From NCBI GenBank assembly GCA_030737835.1, contig JAUJYN010000029.1:1002897-1066896 (forward strand): a stretch of DNA of 64,000 nucleotides, read 5' to 3'. A model generated the notes under the pieces. It made no database searches, had not been told where the DNA came from, and was given only the letters and a program-made list of their open reading frames with translations. This document shows, in pieces, positions 1 through 8,171 of the stretch; within the stretch, counting starts at the first letter, position 1; the number at the start of each line of letters is the position of its first letter. A program made the translations under genes and the position numbers. Source of the DNA: Acorus gramineus. Taxonomy: Eukaryota > Streptophyta > Magnoliopsida > Acorales > Acoraceae.

Positions 1-690
1 AGGAGAATTGTGACTGATATGGGCTAGGGAAGGGCCGGCTAGTTGTATTTAGCCGCCTAGTGGGGGCGGCTAGTTGGGAGTAGCCACCTGGTGTCTGGTT
101 CAATTTGGGCAGAACCAGGGTAGGGTTTGATTTGGGTGTTTGGTAGAGGTTAAGCTAGGTTTAACTTGGGTTTTGGAGAGTGGATTTATGCAGGGAATGG
201 GTTTCTCTCTCCCTTTCTCTCTCAAGGGTTTTTGAAGTGGTGGTGTGGGGGGTATAGGCTTGTATTGGGAATGAATTGATATTTTTTTGGTGATGATTGA
301 TGATGGATATGAATTGGATGCCCCCCTATTTATAGTAAAAGAGGTGTAGGGGAGTGTCCAGTGGACAATAGATCAAAATAGGTAATAAGATGCTTGATTT
401 GACCTCTCATTAGATCTTTGTTCTCTGACAATGTCCAGGCTAGGGGCGGCTAGTGTTAACTAGCCACCCGATGAAGGGCTGCTAGCTACTCTCAGGTAGC
501 TGCCCCCATCATAACATGTCAAACATCCCATCTCTGACAAGCGATGGCTTGGGTCGGTTACTAAGGCTGAACCGGTTGAGATGGGGCGGCTAAAAGGGAC
601 AATCTGCCGCAATCATGCTTGCTTTATGTCCCATCCAGGAAGGCGGTTTTGGGTCAGTCAGGGGGGCAGCTAATTGAAACTAGCTGCTTT
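1..690 (-). repeat. Tat-like element T, terminal part of an LTR (copy A)
   Basis: This segment matches 12301-12925 in the same orientation (67-690) and its first 200 bases match 58986-59202. In minus orientation it is the terminal part of the T LTR. It holds inverted GC-rich units of the type GGGCGGCTAG..CTAGCCGCCC. It has no credible ORF. It stops abruptly at the left end of LTR L1. Assignment to T rests on the match to 12301-13107, which sits next to the T 3' region. Confidence 0.6.
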
Positions 691-2735
691 TGTCACGCCC
701 CAGGGCGGCCGTCCCCGAGACGTGGCAATAATAAAATATCAGCTATCAATACCTGAGGTCAATAAAGACTCCAACAACAATACACAAGGTGGCAAAGCAA
801 GATAATGATAACTGACTGAAAAGTGGAAGCATAATATATATAAACAATGTCTGTAAATCAAAAACATTATTACAGACTCGAATACACAATCACTGTCATG
901 TGAGTGCCAAGTCTAGACCAAAGAAAATACAACTTGTGCCACATGCACGAATTACAATACATACACTTACTCTAGGACTGCTGACAGCCTCGCACTCGCC
1001 ATCCGCCGGAAGAACGCTCCACGCCCAACACTGCCCCTGAAAAGAAACAGTATGCGAGGGGTGAGCTACAAGCTCAGTGAGTGGCTGGAAACCAATCACC
1101 ATACTACAGTTCAATACATATACACTTTCCTTTCAAGGAAAACATGGGTGGAAACCCATGGATAACAGGGTCACGCGGCAGCGCGACCAACCTCACCCTC
1201 ACCCTCACTCCCGGAGGGAGACCCTTGGGACTTTTGGGGAGAGACCATACCATTGGTCGAGGAGACCCAGAATTACTGGTCTACACAACACTACTGGATC
1301 ATCTACATCTAGATAACTGACCCAACGATGTCCTTGAACATCGATTACGAGACCGGACCCAACAACTATGGGAACGGTCAAAAAATGAATGAGTCACGCG
1401 GCGATGTGTCTTCGCCTCATCCTCACCCTCACCAATATCATTCGTTAACCCTCTCCCGGGTAGCCTCTACCTGGTATACTCCCACGATCAGTACGCTCCC
1501 GAATGCATCGGTGGTACCTACGGATGGGAGCCCTCTGTCAGGACAGCTACAACCCGGCCTCTTCAACTCACCGCTCTACACCCTTGGTCCACCGGTAGCC
1601 CTTTCCCCGGGTAGCCTCTACCTGGTATACTCCCATGGTCAGTACGTTCCTGAATGCATCGGTAGTACCTACAGATGGGAGCCCTCTGTCAGGATAGCTG
1701 TAATCCCGAGAAGTTCCTACATCGATCCAACGAAGAGGAGAACGATCCCATGTTCGCAAAGCGAACCCAATGAAAAATAACTACTCTCGATAATCACTTA
1801 TCGAGATATCAAAACACAGCATAACAACAATCTATGCAACACAGTCATATTAACTTTAAAATAATTAAAGTCCCTAAATGGGAGTAACTGTACAAGCTAG
1901 TGGGTCGTAACATCGTCGACCCACCTCACCCTCACCCTCACCCTTTAGGGGTGACATGGGCCTTTTGGGACAGACTAGGCTGCTCTCCACCCTTGGTCCA
2001 CCGGTAGCCTCTCCTTCGCGTAGCCTCTGCCTAGTATACTCCCACGATCAGTACCCTCCGACGCATCGGTGGTACCTACAGATGGGAGCCCTTTGTCAGG
2101 ACAGCTTTCCAACGCCGGGGAGTCCCTACTTGGATCCAACGAAGGGGAGAAAATAGCCTACTCACGTGGATACGATCCTCTTGGATCCGTCGACAACGAT
2201 TTCTAACACTACTAATGTCATGAATTCTCAAGAATTCCTCCAGGGCGCATAACTAAGATACGGGGAAACATATATTATAACAACAAGGTTATAATATTCT
2301 CTAAGGCATTCTTATACCAATATAATCTCATTGGATTTAAATAAATTAAACTAAATGGGAAACATGCATAGATCGAGGCTTTTCAAGCATGGGACATGGT
2401 GTCTAGGCATGTATGGGCCTCTATACATGATATATGGATGTATATCCCTAGCATATAATGTCTAACAAGGCATGGTTACATCATAGCAAACATGCAGTAT
2501 CAAGATATCTACATATTATAGCTAGGGGCCCCCATCGATGAGCGAAGCCCGTCTACGCGCATCGAGCGCATCCCTAGAGAGGGGGGGGGGGATTGGAATC
2601 GAACCACTCACCATACGACCCGGGACCTCGCGCATCCCTTCCGACGAGATCTGCAAGGTAGGGACATCAAATTTGTTGAGTAACAACACAATTTACACAT
2701 AGAAATTTACTAGAAATACCAAATACTCGGGCAAG

Positions 2736-3225
2736 CATGCATACGGACTCGCACGCATGCGAGCACGCACGTACGCACGCGAGTCTGAGTGCCCCGACAC
2801 CTACCCGAACCCTCGGGCAGCCACACGCATGGCCCCCCGCACGCGCACGCACGCACGCCCCCCAGCACCCTTGGCGCACTGCCGCGCGCCTGCCCGCGCG
2901 ACCAGACGCGCTGCCACGTACGCGCGCACCCTCACGCACGCCTGCGTGCACTGCCCGTCCAGCCCGCACGCCCTCGCCCACACTGCGCGCCCGTGCAGAA
3001 CCCCGTGCATGCCCCAGCACGCGCACGCGCGCACTGGCCCTCAGCCCCCAGCCCACGCGCATGCCCAGGCGCACTGCCCCGCGCGCGCACACGTCGCACT
3101 GGTGCGCACGCCTCGCGCGCACCCGCCCGCCCACTCCACGCGCACCCGCGCGCGCCCGCCTGCGCCTACAAGCGCCCTCCTGCGCGCGCGCCTGCGCGCA
3201 CACGCGCGCAGACTGCCCCTAACAC
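2736..3225. repeat. CpG/CpA-rich alternating purine-pyrimidine tract in L1
   Basis: About 490 bases consist almost entirely of CG, CA/TG and GC steps. Long pseudo-ORFs run in several frames on both strands, which is what low-complexity GC-rich DNA without stops gives, so I do not call a gene. The tract lies between the exon-1 donor and exon-2 acceptor of the proposed LTR intron. Such DNA is prone to left-handed (Z) helix formation in principle. Confidence 0.8.
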
Positions 3226-3320
3226 GCGCCCAGCCTCTCCCAACCTCTTTTTAACCCTCCTCAACCCCTCACACACACCCTAACCCATATGCATAGCATG
3301 CATGCACACCCTAACAGCCC

Positions 3321-3325
3321 CCTAT
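3321..3325. repeat. Left target-site duplication of Q (CCTAT)
   Basis: CCTAT stands directly before the TGTTATATTTG start of the Q 5' LTR and again at 11429-11433 directly after the terminal TGACA of the 3' LTR. If Q and one TSD copy are removed, the flanking sequence reads continuously as an L1-type LTR, matching the uninterrupted copy near 56990-57050. Confidence 0.9.
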
Positions 3326-3337
3326 TGTTATATTTGT

Positions 3338-3580
3338 GCGCGCGAGGTGCGGCAAGGTGGCGGAGGTGCGCGCGGGGTGCGCGCGGGGGGCGTGCGGGGT
3401 GCCCCGGGAAGCTCGGCGGTGTGTCTCGGCGGCGCGCGGAGCCCCGGGCGGTGCGCGGAGTGCGCGGGCTGAGGCGCGGCGGCGCGTCCGGGCGGTCGGG
3501 TGGCCGTGCGGGTGGTGGCCGGCCGTGCGGGTGGTTGTCGGAGTGCTCGGGCTAGCGTGCGTGCGGGTCGTATGCACGTT
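3338..3580. repeat. CpG-rich alternating tract in Q 5' LTR (shortened)
   Basis: Same tract as 9407-9650 in the 3' LTR. It keeps only one of the five GCAAGGTGG-containing tandem units seen there. No gene is called: open frames on both strands come from base composition. Confidence 0.75.
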
Positions 3581-3666
3581 TGCCCGAGTGTTGGGAGTTT
3601 AATTGTGGGTTTATGTATTTAATATATTTGTGGATTTATACTTACCAATAATACCCTGTCTTGCAG

Positions 3667-3702
3667 ATCTCGACGGGCGGTCGCGCGACGACCCAGATAC
3701 TG
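3667..3702 (+). other. Conserved 36-nt exon-like block (LTR exon 2), Q 5' LTR
   Basis: It is preceded by a pyrimidine-rich CTGTCTTGCAG and followed by GTGAGTGGG. The same block, same length and same flanking signals occur at 9739-9774, 21076-21111, 29681-29716, 59260-59295 and 63549-63584, and on the minus strand at 34495-34530 and 41434-41469. If read in phase 1 it encodes DLDGRSRDDPDT. Splicing is inferred from motifs only. Confidence 0.55.
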
Positions 3703-3727
3703 GTGAGTGGGACAATCCAACCCAGTA

Positions 3728-3766
3728 GAGAGGTGTTATACGCACTTGGGCGTATACCGACCTCTC
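3728..3766 (+). promoter_or_regulatory. Conserved two-tier stem-loop after the LTR exon-2 donor (Q 5' LTR)
   Basis: Outer stem GAGAGGT (3728-3734) pairs with ACCTCTC (3760-3766). Inner stem TATACGC (3737-3743) pairs with GCGTATA (3750-3756) around loop ACTTGG. Other copies keep both stems with compensatory changes: TATATGC/GCATATA at 59330-59349, ATGCACG/CGTGCAT at 21149-21166, GGATGCGC/GCGCATCC at 16647-16684. TGGGGCA follows in nearly all. An RNA structure near a splice donor is the natural reading. The function is unknown. Confidence 0.7.
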
Positions 3767-4016
3767 CTGGGGCACCGTGGATTATATTAACCTGTAATAA
3801 TATGTATTGCATGTGAGCATGATGAAAATGTAGAATGCATGCTACCCTAGGCTTTTATGTTAGGGACTTGCACCCATAGGATATGCGTATGAGCCATGCA
3901 GCATGTCCCCTGGTTTTCATGCTAGGAAACCCCGGCCTATGCATGCGTCCTACTAGTTTAATTATTAAATTAAATGCTGGTATCTGTTAGATCGCATGCC
4001 TTAGGATAATATTATA

Positions 4017-4326
4017 GGGAGGAGCCTTGCGAGGTCAACGCTGAGACCCGTGTTAGGGTACTCCGTGTTCCTTGTTTGGTTGTCGGGATGTCCTGTATCG
4101 GGACCTCGGGCTGCCCTCCCAAGGTTCTAGTCCCAATAATATTATATGTAATGATTGTATGATTGGTATAATTATTAGTATAGTTGGTAGATATTGTAGG
4201 GGAGGGGCCTTGCAAGGACAGCGGTGAGACCCGGGTTAGGGTACTCCGTGTTCCTTGTTTGGTTGTCGGGGTATCCTGTAACGGGAACTCACGCCGCCCT
4301 TCTGAGTTTCTTTCCCCCAATGATAT
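4017..4326 (+). repeat. Tandem pair of a mobile ~120-bp module (TGTTCCTTGTTTGGTTGTCG)
   Basis: Two diverged copies (4017-4140 and 4197-4326) share GAGACCCG, TTAGGGTACTCCGTG, TGTTCCTTGTTTGGTTGTCG and a closing CTTCC/TCCC stretch. The same module is single in R (59604-59735) and starts at 63893. It is also found inside the coding regions of Q (7400-7545), P (38285-38440) and N (28200-28345), always at the RT gap. The long minus-strand ORF across it is not conserved as a protein. Confidence 0.75.
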
Positions 4327-4380
4327 TCCAGCCTTACTGATTTTTGTACATGTTCCCGCATCTTGATGATGCACCTGGTT

Positions 4381-4396
4381 GAATTCAGAGGAATTC
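4381..4396. promoter_or_regulatory. GAATTC-N4-GAATTC dyad (Q 5' LTR)
   Basis: Two perfect GAATTC palindromes are separated by AGAG. The arrangement is kept in other G LTRs with different spacers: 2222 (TCAA), 10453 (AGAG), 17544 (AGAA), 21605 (TTGA), 23791 and 43790 (TCCT), 34108 (TTCA), 55823 (TCAA) and 59771 (TGAA). Constant half-sites with a free spacer look like a binding site or an RNA structure. No known factor is claimed. Confidence 0.6.
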
Positions 4397-4683
4397 ATGA
4401 CATTTGAGTTGTAATGATATGTAGTTGGCGGATCCGAGTGGATCATATGCGTATGGATAGGCTGTTCTGTTCCCTGCGTTGGATTCGGTAGAGGCTACCC
4501 CCAGCGTTAGACAGGGCCTTCCTGACAGAGGGCTCCCATTAGTAGGCACCTCCTGATTTGGTTTCGGACTGTGCTGAATGTGGGAGTAGACCAGGCGGCC
4601 TACGGAGTGGAGGGAGAGACTATCGGTGGACCAAGGGTGACCAACAGCCTAGTCAGTCCCAAAATCCTATGTCACCCATTGAT

Positions 4684-4707
4684 GGGTGAGGGTGAGGGTG
4701 TAGTGGG
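4684..4707 (+). promoter_or_regulatory. G-quadruplex-type motif in Q 5' LTR
   Basis: Four GGG runs are separated by TGA, TGA and TGTAGT. A second three-run version follows at 4780. Equivalent GGGTGAGGGTGAGGG cassettes recur in every G LTR (for example 21902-21926, 31503-31521, 60069-60093, 60174-60195; CCCTCA form in minus copies). G4 motifs in plant LTRs are known in the literature as a general feature. Folding here is not shown. Confidence 0.65.
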
Positions 4708-5356
4708 TTGGCGATGAGCGACCTACTGGATTTGTGAATAGATGATTATCAGTCCCAAAATCCTATGTCACCCATGGATGGGTGAGGGTGAGGGTGTGGT
4801 GGTTCGGCGAAGTACGAACCACTGGTTTATGTTGTTATGTATTGATGGCTGGATAAAATAATGGAATATTGGTAAATATTGTCTGTGATGCATGGGTTGT
4901 GCCGTTCACTGAGCGTGTGGCTCACCCCTCGCACATGTTTTTCCCCAGTTGCCACTGAGCCTGAGCTGGAGCCGGAGCAGCAGTTGGAGCTTTCCGAGGG
5001 ATTTCTTCAGTAGCGGAGCAGCGCTACGTCCGCGAGTACCAGAGGCTATCAGCATCCCTTTCTCTTGTATGTATTGTTTTCCGTGCTGAGCACGTGTTGT
5101 ATATATTCAGTTGTATTTGTGTATATTGGCTCTCACAGGACGTATGATTGAGTATCGAGTCTGTAGAATGTTTATTCACAGATTCAGTCTTTTGCTTCCG
5201 CATTTGGTGTATATATATCATGTCAGATCTTTGTTGCATGTGTGTCATTCTAGTTGTCTGTGTATGATATATTATTGATCTCCTGTGTTGGCTTCTGATA
5301 TGATATATACACTTGCCGCGTCCCTGGGTTGGCCGCCCTGGGGCGTGACAAAAAGT

Positions 5357-5368
5357 TGGTATCAGAGC
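5357..5368 (+). promoter_or_regulatory. Primer-binding site, initiator-Met tRNA type (Q)
   Basis: TGGTATCAGAGC lies 6 bases after the LTR end and is the standard PBS complementary to the 3' end of plant initiator tRNA-Met. Minus-strand equivalents are at 32547-32558 (N), 54118-54129 (M) and 40190-40201 (P, one mismatch). Confidence 0.93.
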
Positions 5369-5470
5369 CTGGTCCTGTCAGAGCCAATAGTCTTCCTTTC
5401 GTAGAGATGAGTCCTAGGATTTTGATATGAGTATTCTGATCCTAGTGTCTGGTTTTCTTAGGGTGCTGAT

Positions 5471-6829
5471 ATGCCTCCTCGCAGAGGACGGCGCGGACGA
5501 GGTCCCTCTCGGTCTTTGGAGGTTTCCGGACCTACCAGAGACGAGGATGCTACTGGAGAGCCCTTGACGCAGGAGCCTCCTGCTTGGGAGCGTGCTTTCG
5601 CTCGGTTGGCAGATTTGGTGGAGACACAGACGAGGATGTTGGCAGAGCAGGCTAGAGAGATTCGAGAGCTGAGGGTGACTCGCGAGGCAGTTCCACAGGT
5701 CCCCTTGGTGGTAGATCCGCCTGTGGTACCCGATGTACCCCCAGTTCCTGTGGCAGTTCCGGCAGTAGGAGTTGAGGATCCCCTGCAGAGGGAGGAGGAG
5801 CTAGAGGCGGCAGCGCGAGTGCAGCAGAGTGGCCTCGCAGCCTTTCTAAAGCTCCATCCTCCCGAGTTTCATGGGCAGTCGGCAGATCCTCTTGCGCCAG
5901 AGCGTTGGTTGAGGGAGGTGGACACGATTTTCACGGCCATGCTTTGCACCGATCGCCAGCGAGTCGCCCTGGCCACTTTCATGCTGAAGGGTGACGCCGC
6001 TGATTGGTGGGCTACCCGAGTGGTGGACATTCCAGAGGGAGTGGAGCAGCTTTCTTGGGCGGGTTTCCGGAGGCATTTTCTGGACGAGTATTTTCCGTTC
6101 TCGACGCGACAGCTAGTGGAGCGGGAGTTCGAGCAGCTGACGCAGGGCTCCATGTCCGTCGCTGACTACTCTACGCGCTTTACGAGTCTGTCCAGATTTG
6201 CTCCAGCCTTGGTGATGGACGAGGTCACGAGGTGCCGTCGATTCGAGCTCGGTCTCAGCAGCGCTATCCGGGTGCACGTCACCGCCCACGCTTTCACGAG
6301 GTACTCCGACTTAGTGTCTCGGGCGAAGACCGTCGAGAGAGACCTCGGGATTCAAGTGCGGGCTCCGACCCCTTCTTCAGATCAGGGTCCTTCCGGGAGT
6401 CGGGACCAGGGGCAGCGCAAGAGGAAGAGGCCCCGCTTCGAGCAGTCAGCGGCTGCCTCTCCTCCAGCAGATGCGGTGCCAGTATGGGATCCGGCACCCA
6501 TTGCAGCAGTGCCCATCCAGTCCTGGCAGCCGGAGAGGCGGCGCTGTTTTCATTGTCAGCGCATCGGGCATATCAGATACAATTGCCCAGATGCTGATCG
6601 ACCCCGAGTGCCACCTCAGCAGCCGCCGTTCTTGCAGCAGCAGCTTCCGCGCCAGCAGCAGCAGCAGCAGCCTCAGCGCCAGCAGCAGCCAGTGCAGCCG
6701 GCGAGGCGTGCCCCTGCTCCTCAGCCGCGGTTGGTTCAAGGCAGAGTTGCAGCGCTTACGGCCGAGGAGGCGCAGCCTTCGGGTGTCATGGTTCGAGGTA
6801 TCATCTTGTGTTCCCAGCTTCTAGTATAA
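5471..6829 (+). CDS. gag: Gag polyprotein of Q, intact (452 aa), Del/Tekay-like Ty3/gypsy
   Basis: This is the structural protein of the element particle. It is the only long undamaged retroelement ORF in the window. A basic N-terminus (MPPRRGRRGRG) is followed by a glutamate/glutamine-rich, coiled-coil-prone stretch (about residues 25-75). The retrotransposon gag core follows (about 110-290), with the family hallmarks FLKLHPPEFHG, ADPLAPERWL and ADWWATR. Next come a basic linker, one CCHC zinc knuckle (CFHCQRIGHIRYNC, about residue 355) and a Gln-rich CAG-repeat tail. The ATG is the usual Del-type start, about 120 bases after the LTR. In autonomous relatives the frame continues into protease. 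Here it ends at TAA right where the protease (LFDSGATHSF in P, 38432-39367) would begin. A packaged, gag-only element that uses enzymes in trans is a reasonable inference. Confidence 0.92.
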   Translation: MPPRRGRRGRGPSRSLEVSGPTRDEDATGEPLTQEPPAWERAFARLADLVETQTRMLAEQAREIRELRVTREAVPQVPLVVDPPVVPDVPPVPVAVPAVGVEDPLQREEELEAAARVQQSGLAAFLKLHPPEFHGQSADPLAPERWLREVDTIFTAMLCTDRQRVALATFMLKGDAADWWATRVVDIPEGVEQLSWAGFRRHFLDEYFPFSTRQLVEREFEQLTQGSMSVADYSTRFTSLSRFAPALVMDEVTRCRRFELGLSSAIRVHVTAHAFTRYSDLVSRAKTVERDLGIQVRAPTPSSDQGPSGSRDQGQRKRKRPRFEQSAAASPPADAVPVWDPAPIAAVPIQSWQPERRRCFHCQRIGHIRYNCPDADRPRVPPQQPPFLQQQLPRQQQQQQPQRQQQPVQPARRAPAPQPRLVQGRVAALTAEEAQPSGVMVRGIILCSQLLV

Positions 6830-7570
6830 GGATAGGTGTGTGTGTAATTGGTGGTTATTATGCAAGTGTGTGGGGTATCTGGATGAGTGAGTGTCAAGAG
6901 CGGTTGTTTGGGTTAAGGAAGCCGGGTTTTAGCCGTCCTGGCAGTGAGTCCCCATCAGTAGGTACCGCCGATGCAGTCGGAGGGGTACTGAATTTGGGAG
7001 TATGCTAGGTAGGGGCTACCCGGTAAGAGATTATTGAATGGTGTCGCGAGCGTGGAATCGCTCTCCCCTTAGTTGGATCCGCGTAGTACAGCCCCGGCGT
7101 TAGACAGGCTCCCGGTCAGAGGACCAGGCGAGCTACGGAGCGGGGAGAGGCTAGCGGTGGACCAGGGGTAGAGAGCAGTCTAAGTCTCTCCCAAAGTCCC
7201 AAAATGTCTCCTTTCGGGAGTGAGGGTGTGGATGAGGCGAAGGCGGGTCGCTCGTAACCCAATTTCTGTTGGACCGTTCCCAATGATGTTGGGTCGGTCT
7301 TGCAAAGGATGTTGAATGACATCGTTGGGTGATCATCTAGATGTAGATGATCCGGAGGAGTTAGTGGTGTTCTTTTAAATGATGTCTTCTTCCAGTGTTC
7401 CTTTCTGGATTAAGGGGCCTTGTGAGGTCGGCGTTGGAACCCGGGCTAGGGTACTTCGTGTTCCTTGTTTGGTTGTCGGGGTATCCTATATCGGGATTCC
7501 ATGGTGCCCTCCCGAGGTTTCTTTTCCCAGGTAAGGGATGCCATGGAAGCATCAGATAGATGAGAGATCA
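6830..7570 (+). repeat. LTR-like sequence replacing protease and RT core in Q
   Basis: From about 6930 the sequence matches the second-intron part of G LTRs, in the same orientation. It carries the GTACCGCCGATGC..GGGAGTATGC cassette, TGGATCCGCG, TCGGGAGTGAGGGTG and a GACATCGTTGGG block as at 18300 or 31385. It then has the TTCCTTGTTTGGTTGTCG module (7400-7545). It ends at the junction with RT-thumb coding sequence near 7570. Small ORFs here are shadows. P carries the last ~190 bp of this filler at the same place (38262-38449). Confidence 0.75.
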
Positions 7571-8158
7571 AGTGCGAGTTTGGTTAGAGGTTAAGGCCTT
7601 TTGGGCTGAGTGGTTTCTGGTAAAGGCATATCTGTGGACCCGGGTAAGACGTTTGCTATGTCGAATTGGCGTAGGCCGTCGAACCCCGCAAGGATTCGGA
7701 GCTTCCCGAGTTGGAGGGTTATTGTAGGAAGCTTGACGAGGGACTCTCGAAGATAGCTGTTCCTCTTAACCGCCTTACTCGGAAGGATGTCCGGTTCGAG
7801 TGGTCCCCTTCTTGCGAGGAGAGCTTCCTGGAGTTTATCGGAGGCTCACCTCAGCGCCAATTCTTACCTCTCCGTCTTGGAGTGGTGGGTTCGCAGTTGG
7901 GTAAAGGTGTCCGCGATCCTGCTCACGTCATCCCGTTCGAGCCGCTCGTCTCTGAGCCGGACAGTCATTCGTGGAGCAGTCGATTGAGATCATGGACCGC
8001 CGCGTGAGGAGGTTCTGCACCAAGACCGTCCAGTTGGTCGAGGTGCGATGGCAGCACCGTTCCGGTGTTAAGGACACTTAGGAGCTCAAGGGATGCCAGG
8101 TGTGACGCGTCTTTTCCCCTCCTAGATGTTTTTGCATATTTTGGGGACAAAATTTCCT
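7571..8158 (+). pseudogene. pol: Remnant of pol in Q: RT thumb plus integrase C-terminus/chromodomain tail
   Basis: At 7571-7905 broken frames match the region just after the RT palm (P has [15 protein letters not shown], then [20 protein letters not shown] keeps [40 protein letters not shown]). At about 7905 it jumps to the post-integrase part (DPAHVIPFEPLVSEPD), then QLVEVRWQHRS and the chromodomain-type ELKG end. RNase H and the integrase core are deleted between them. Several frameshifts and stops make it non-functional. Confidence 0.82.
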
Positions 8159-8170
8159 AAGGGGGGAAGA
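8159..8170 (+). promoter_or_regulatory. Polypurine tract of Q
   Basis: AAGGGGGGAAGA stands one base before the TGTTATATTTG start of the 3' LTR, following GGGGACAAAATTTCCT. The matching minus-strand signals are at about 35980-35997 (P) and 26014-26035 (N). It primes plus-strand DNA synthesis in this element class. Confidence 0.88.
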
Positions 8171-8171
8171 A

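Larger units (their letters stand above)
691..3325 (-). mobile_element. Solo LTR L1 (G3 class), left part; interrupted by element Q
   Basis: The segment starts with the reverse complement of the G LTR terminus (TGTCACGCCCCAGGGCGG..). It continues through all LTR blocks: last-exon acceptor near 1045, CCCTCA repeats, a GAATTC dyad at 2222-2237, a 39-nt exon-like block near 2610-2652, and a CpG/CpA tract at 2736-3225. It breaks at 3325 where Q is inserted and resumes at 11434. The whole LTR ends at 12299 with the complement of TGTTGTGCC. The two flanks (GCTTT at left, CGGCT at right) are not a TSD. Confidence 0.8.
3326..5350 (+). repeat. Q 5' LTR, with a 1.2-kb internal deletion
   Basis: It begins TGTTATATTTGTG and then jumps straight to CGCGCGAGGTGCGG, which corresponds to about 9407 in the 3' LTR. 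The whole U3 promoter region and exon 1 are therefore missing. The rest aligns closely with 9407-11428. Conserved blocks: exon-like 3667-3702, stem-loop 3728-3766, tandem modules 4017-4140 and 4197-4326, GAATTC dyad 4381-4396, G-quadruplex motif 4684-4707, acceptor at 4948, terminal CCCTGGGGCGTGACA at 5350. Without U3 this copy probably cannot start its own transcript. Confidence 0.88.

Noticed and set aside
1185..1225. CCCTCACCCTCACCC runs as telomere-like repeats
   Set aside because: The plant telomere unit is CCCTAAA. This is CCCTCA, short, and part of a fixed LTR cassette.
1328..1780. 150-codon plus-strand ORF in L1
   Set aside because: It is made of repeated LTR cassettes (CCGGTAGCC..GGTACCTACGGATGGG), which are interrupted by stops and frameshifts in every other copy.
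2592..2615. Complement contains GGTTCGATTCC, like a tRNA T-arm or Pol III B box (also near 56250-56280)
   Set aside because: No separate A box, acceptor stem or anticodon arm is found. The sequence is simply the start of the second LTR intron and is degraded in the other LTR classes.
4381..4396. GAATTC pairs as heat-shock elements
   Set aside because: Heat-shock elements need alternating nGAAn/nTTCn units with 2-base spacing. Here GAA and TTC abut and the spacer is 4 bases.
4012..4446. 144-codon minus-strand ORF repeated at 10084-10518
   Set aside because: It is present twice only because the two LTRs of Q are near-identical. It runs antisense through the tandem modules and is not open in R or the last LTR.
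7400..7545. The TTCCTTG module as a spliceosomal intron inside pol (it ends TTTCTTTTCCCAG)
   Set aside because: No good donor at its other end, and it replaces rather than interrupts the RT coding sequence.
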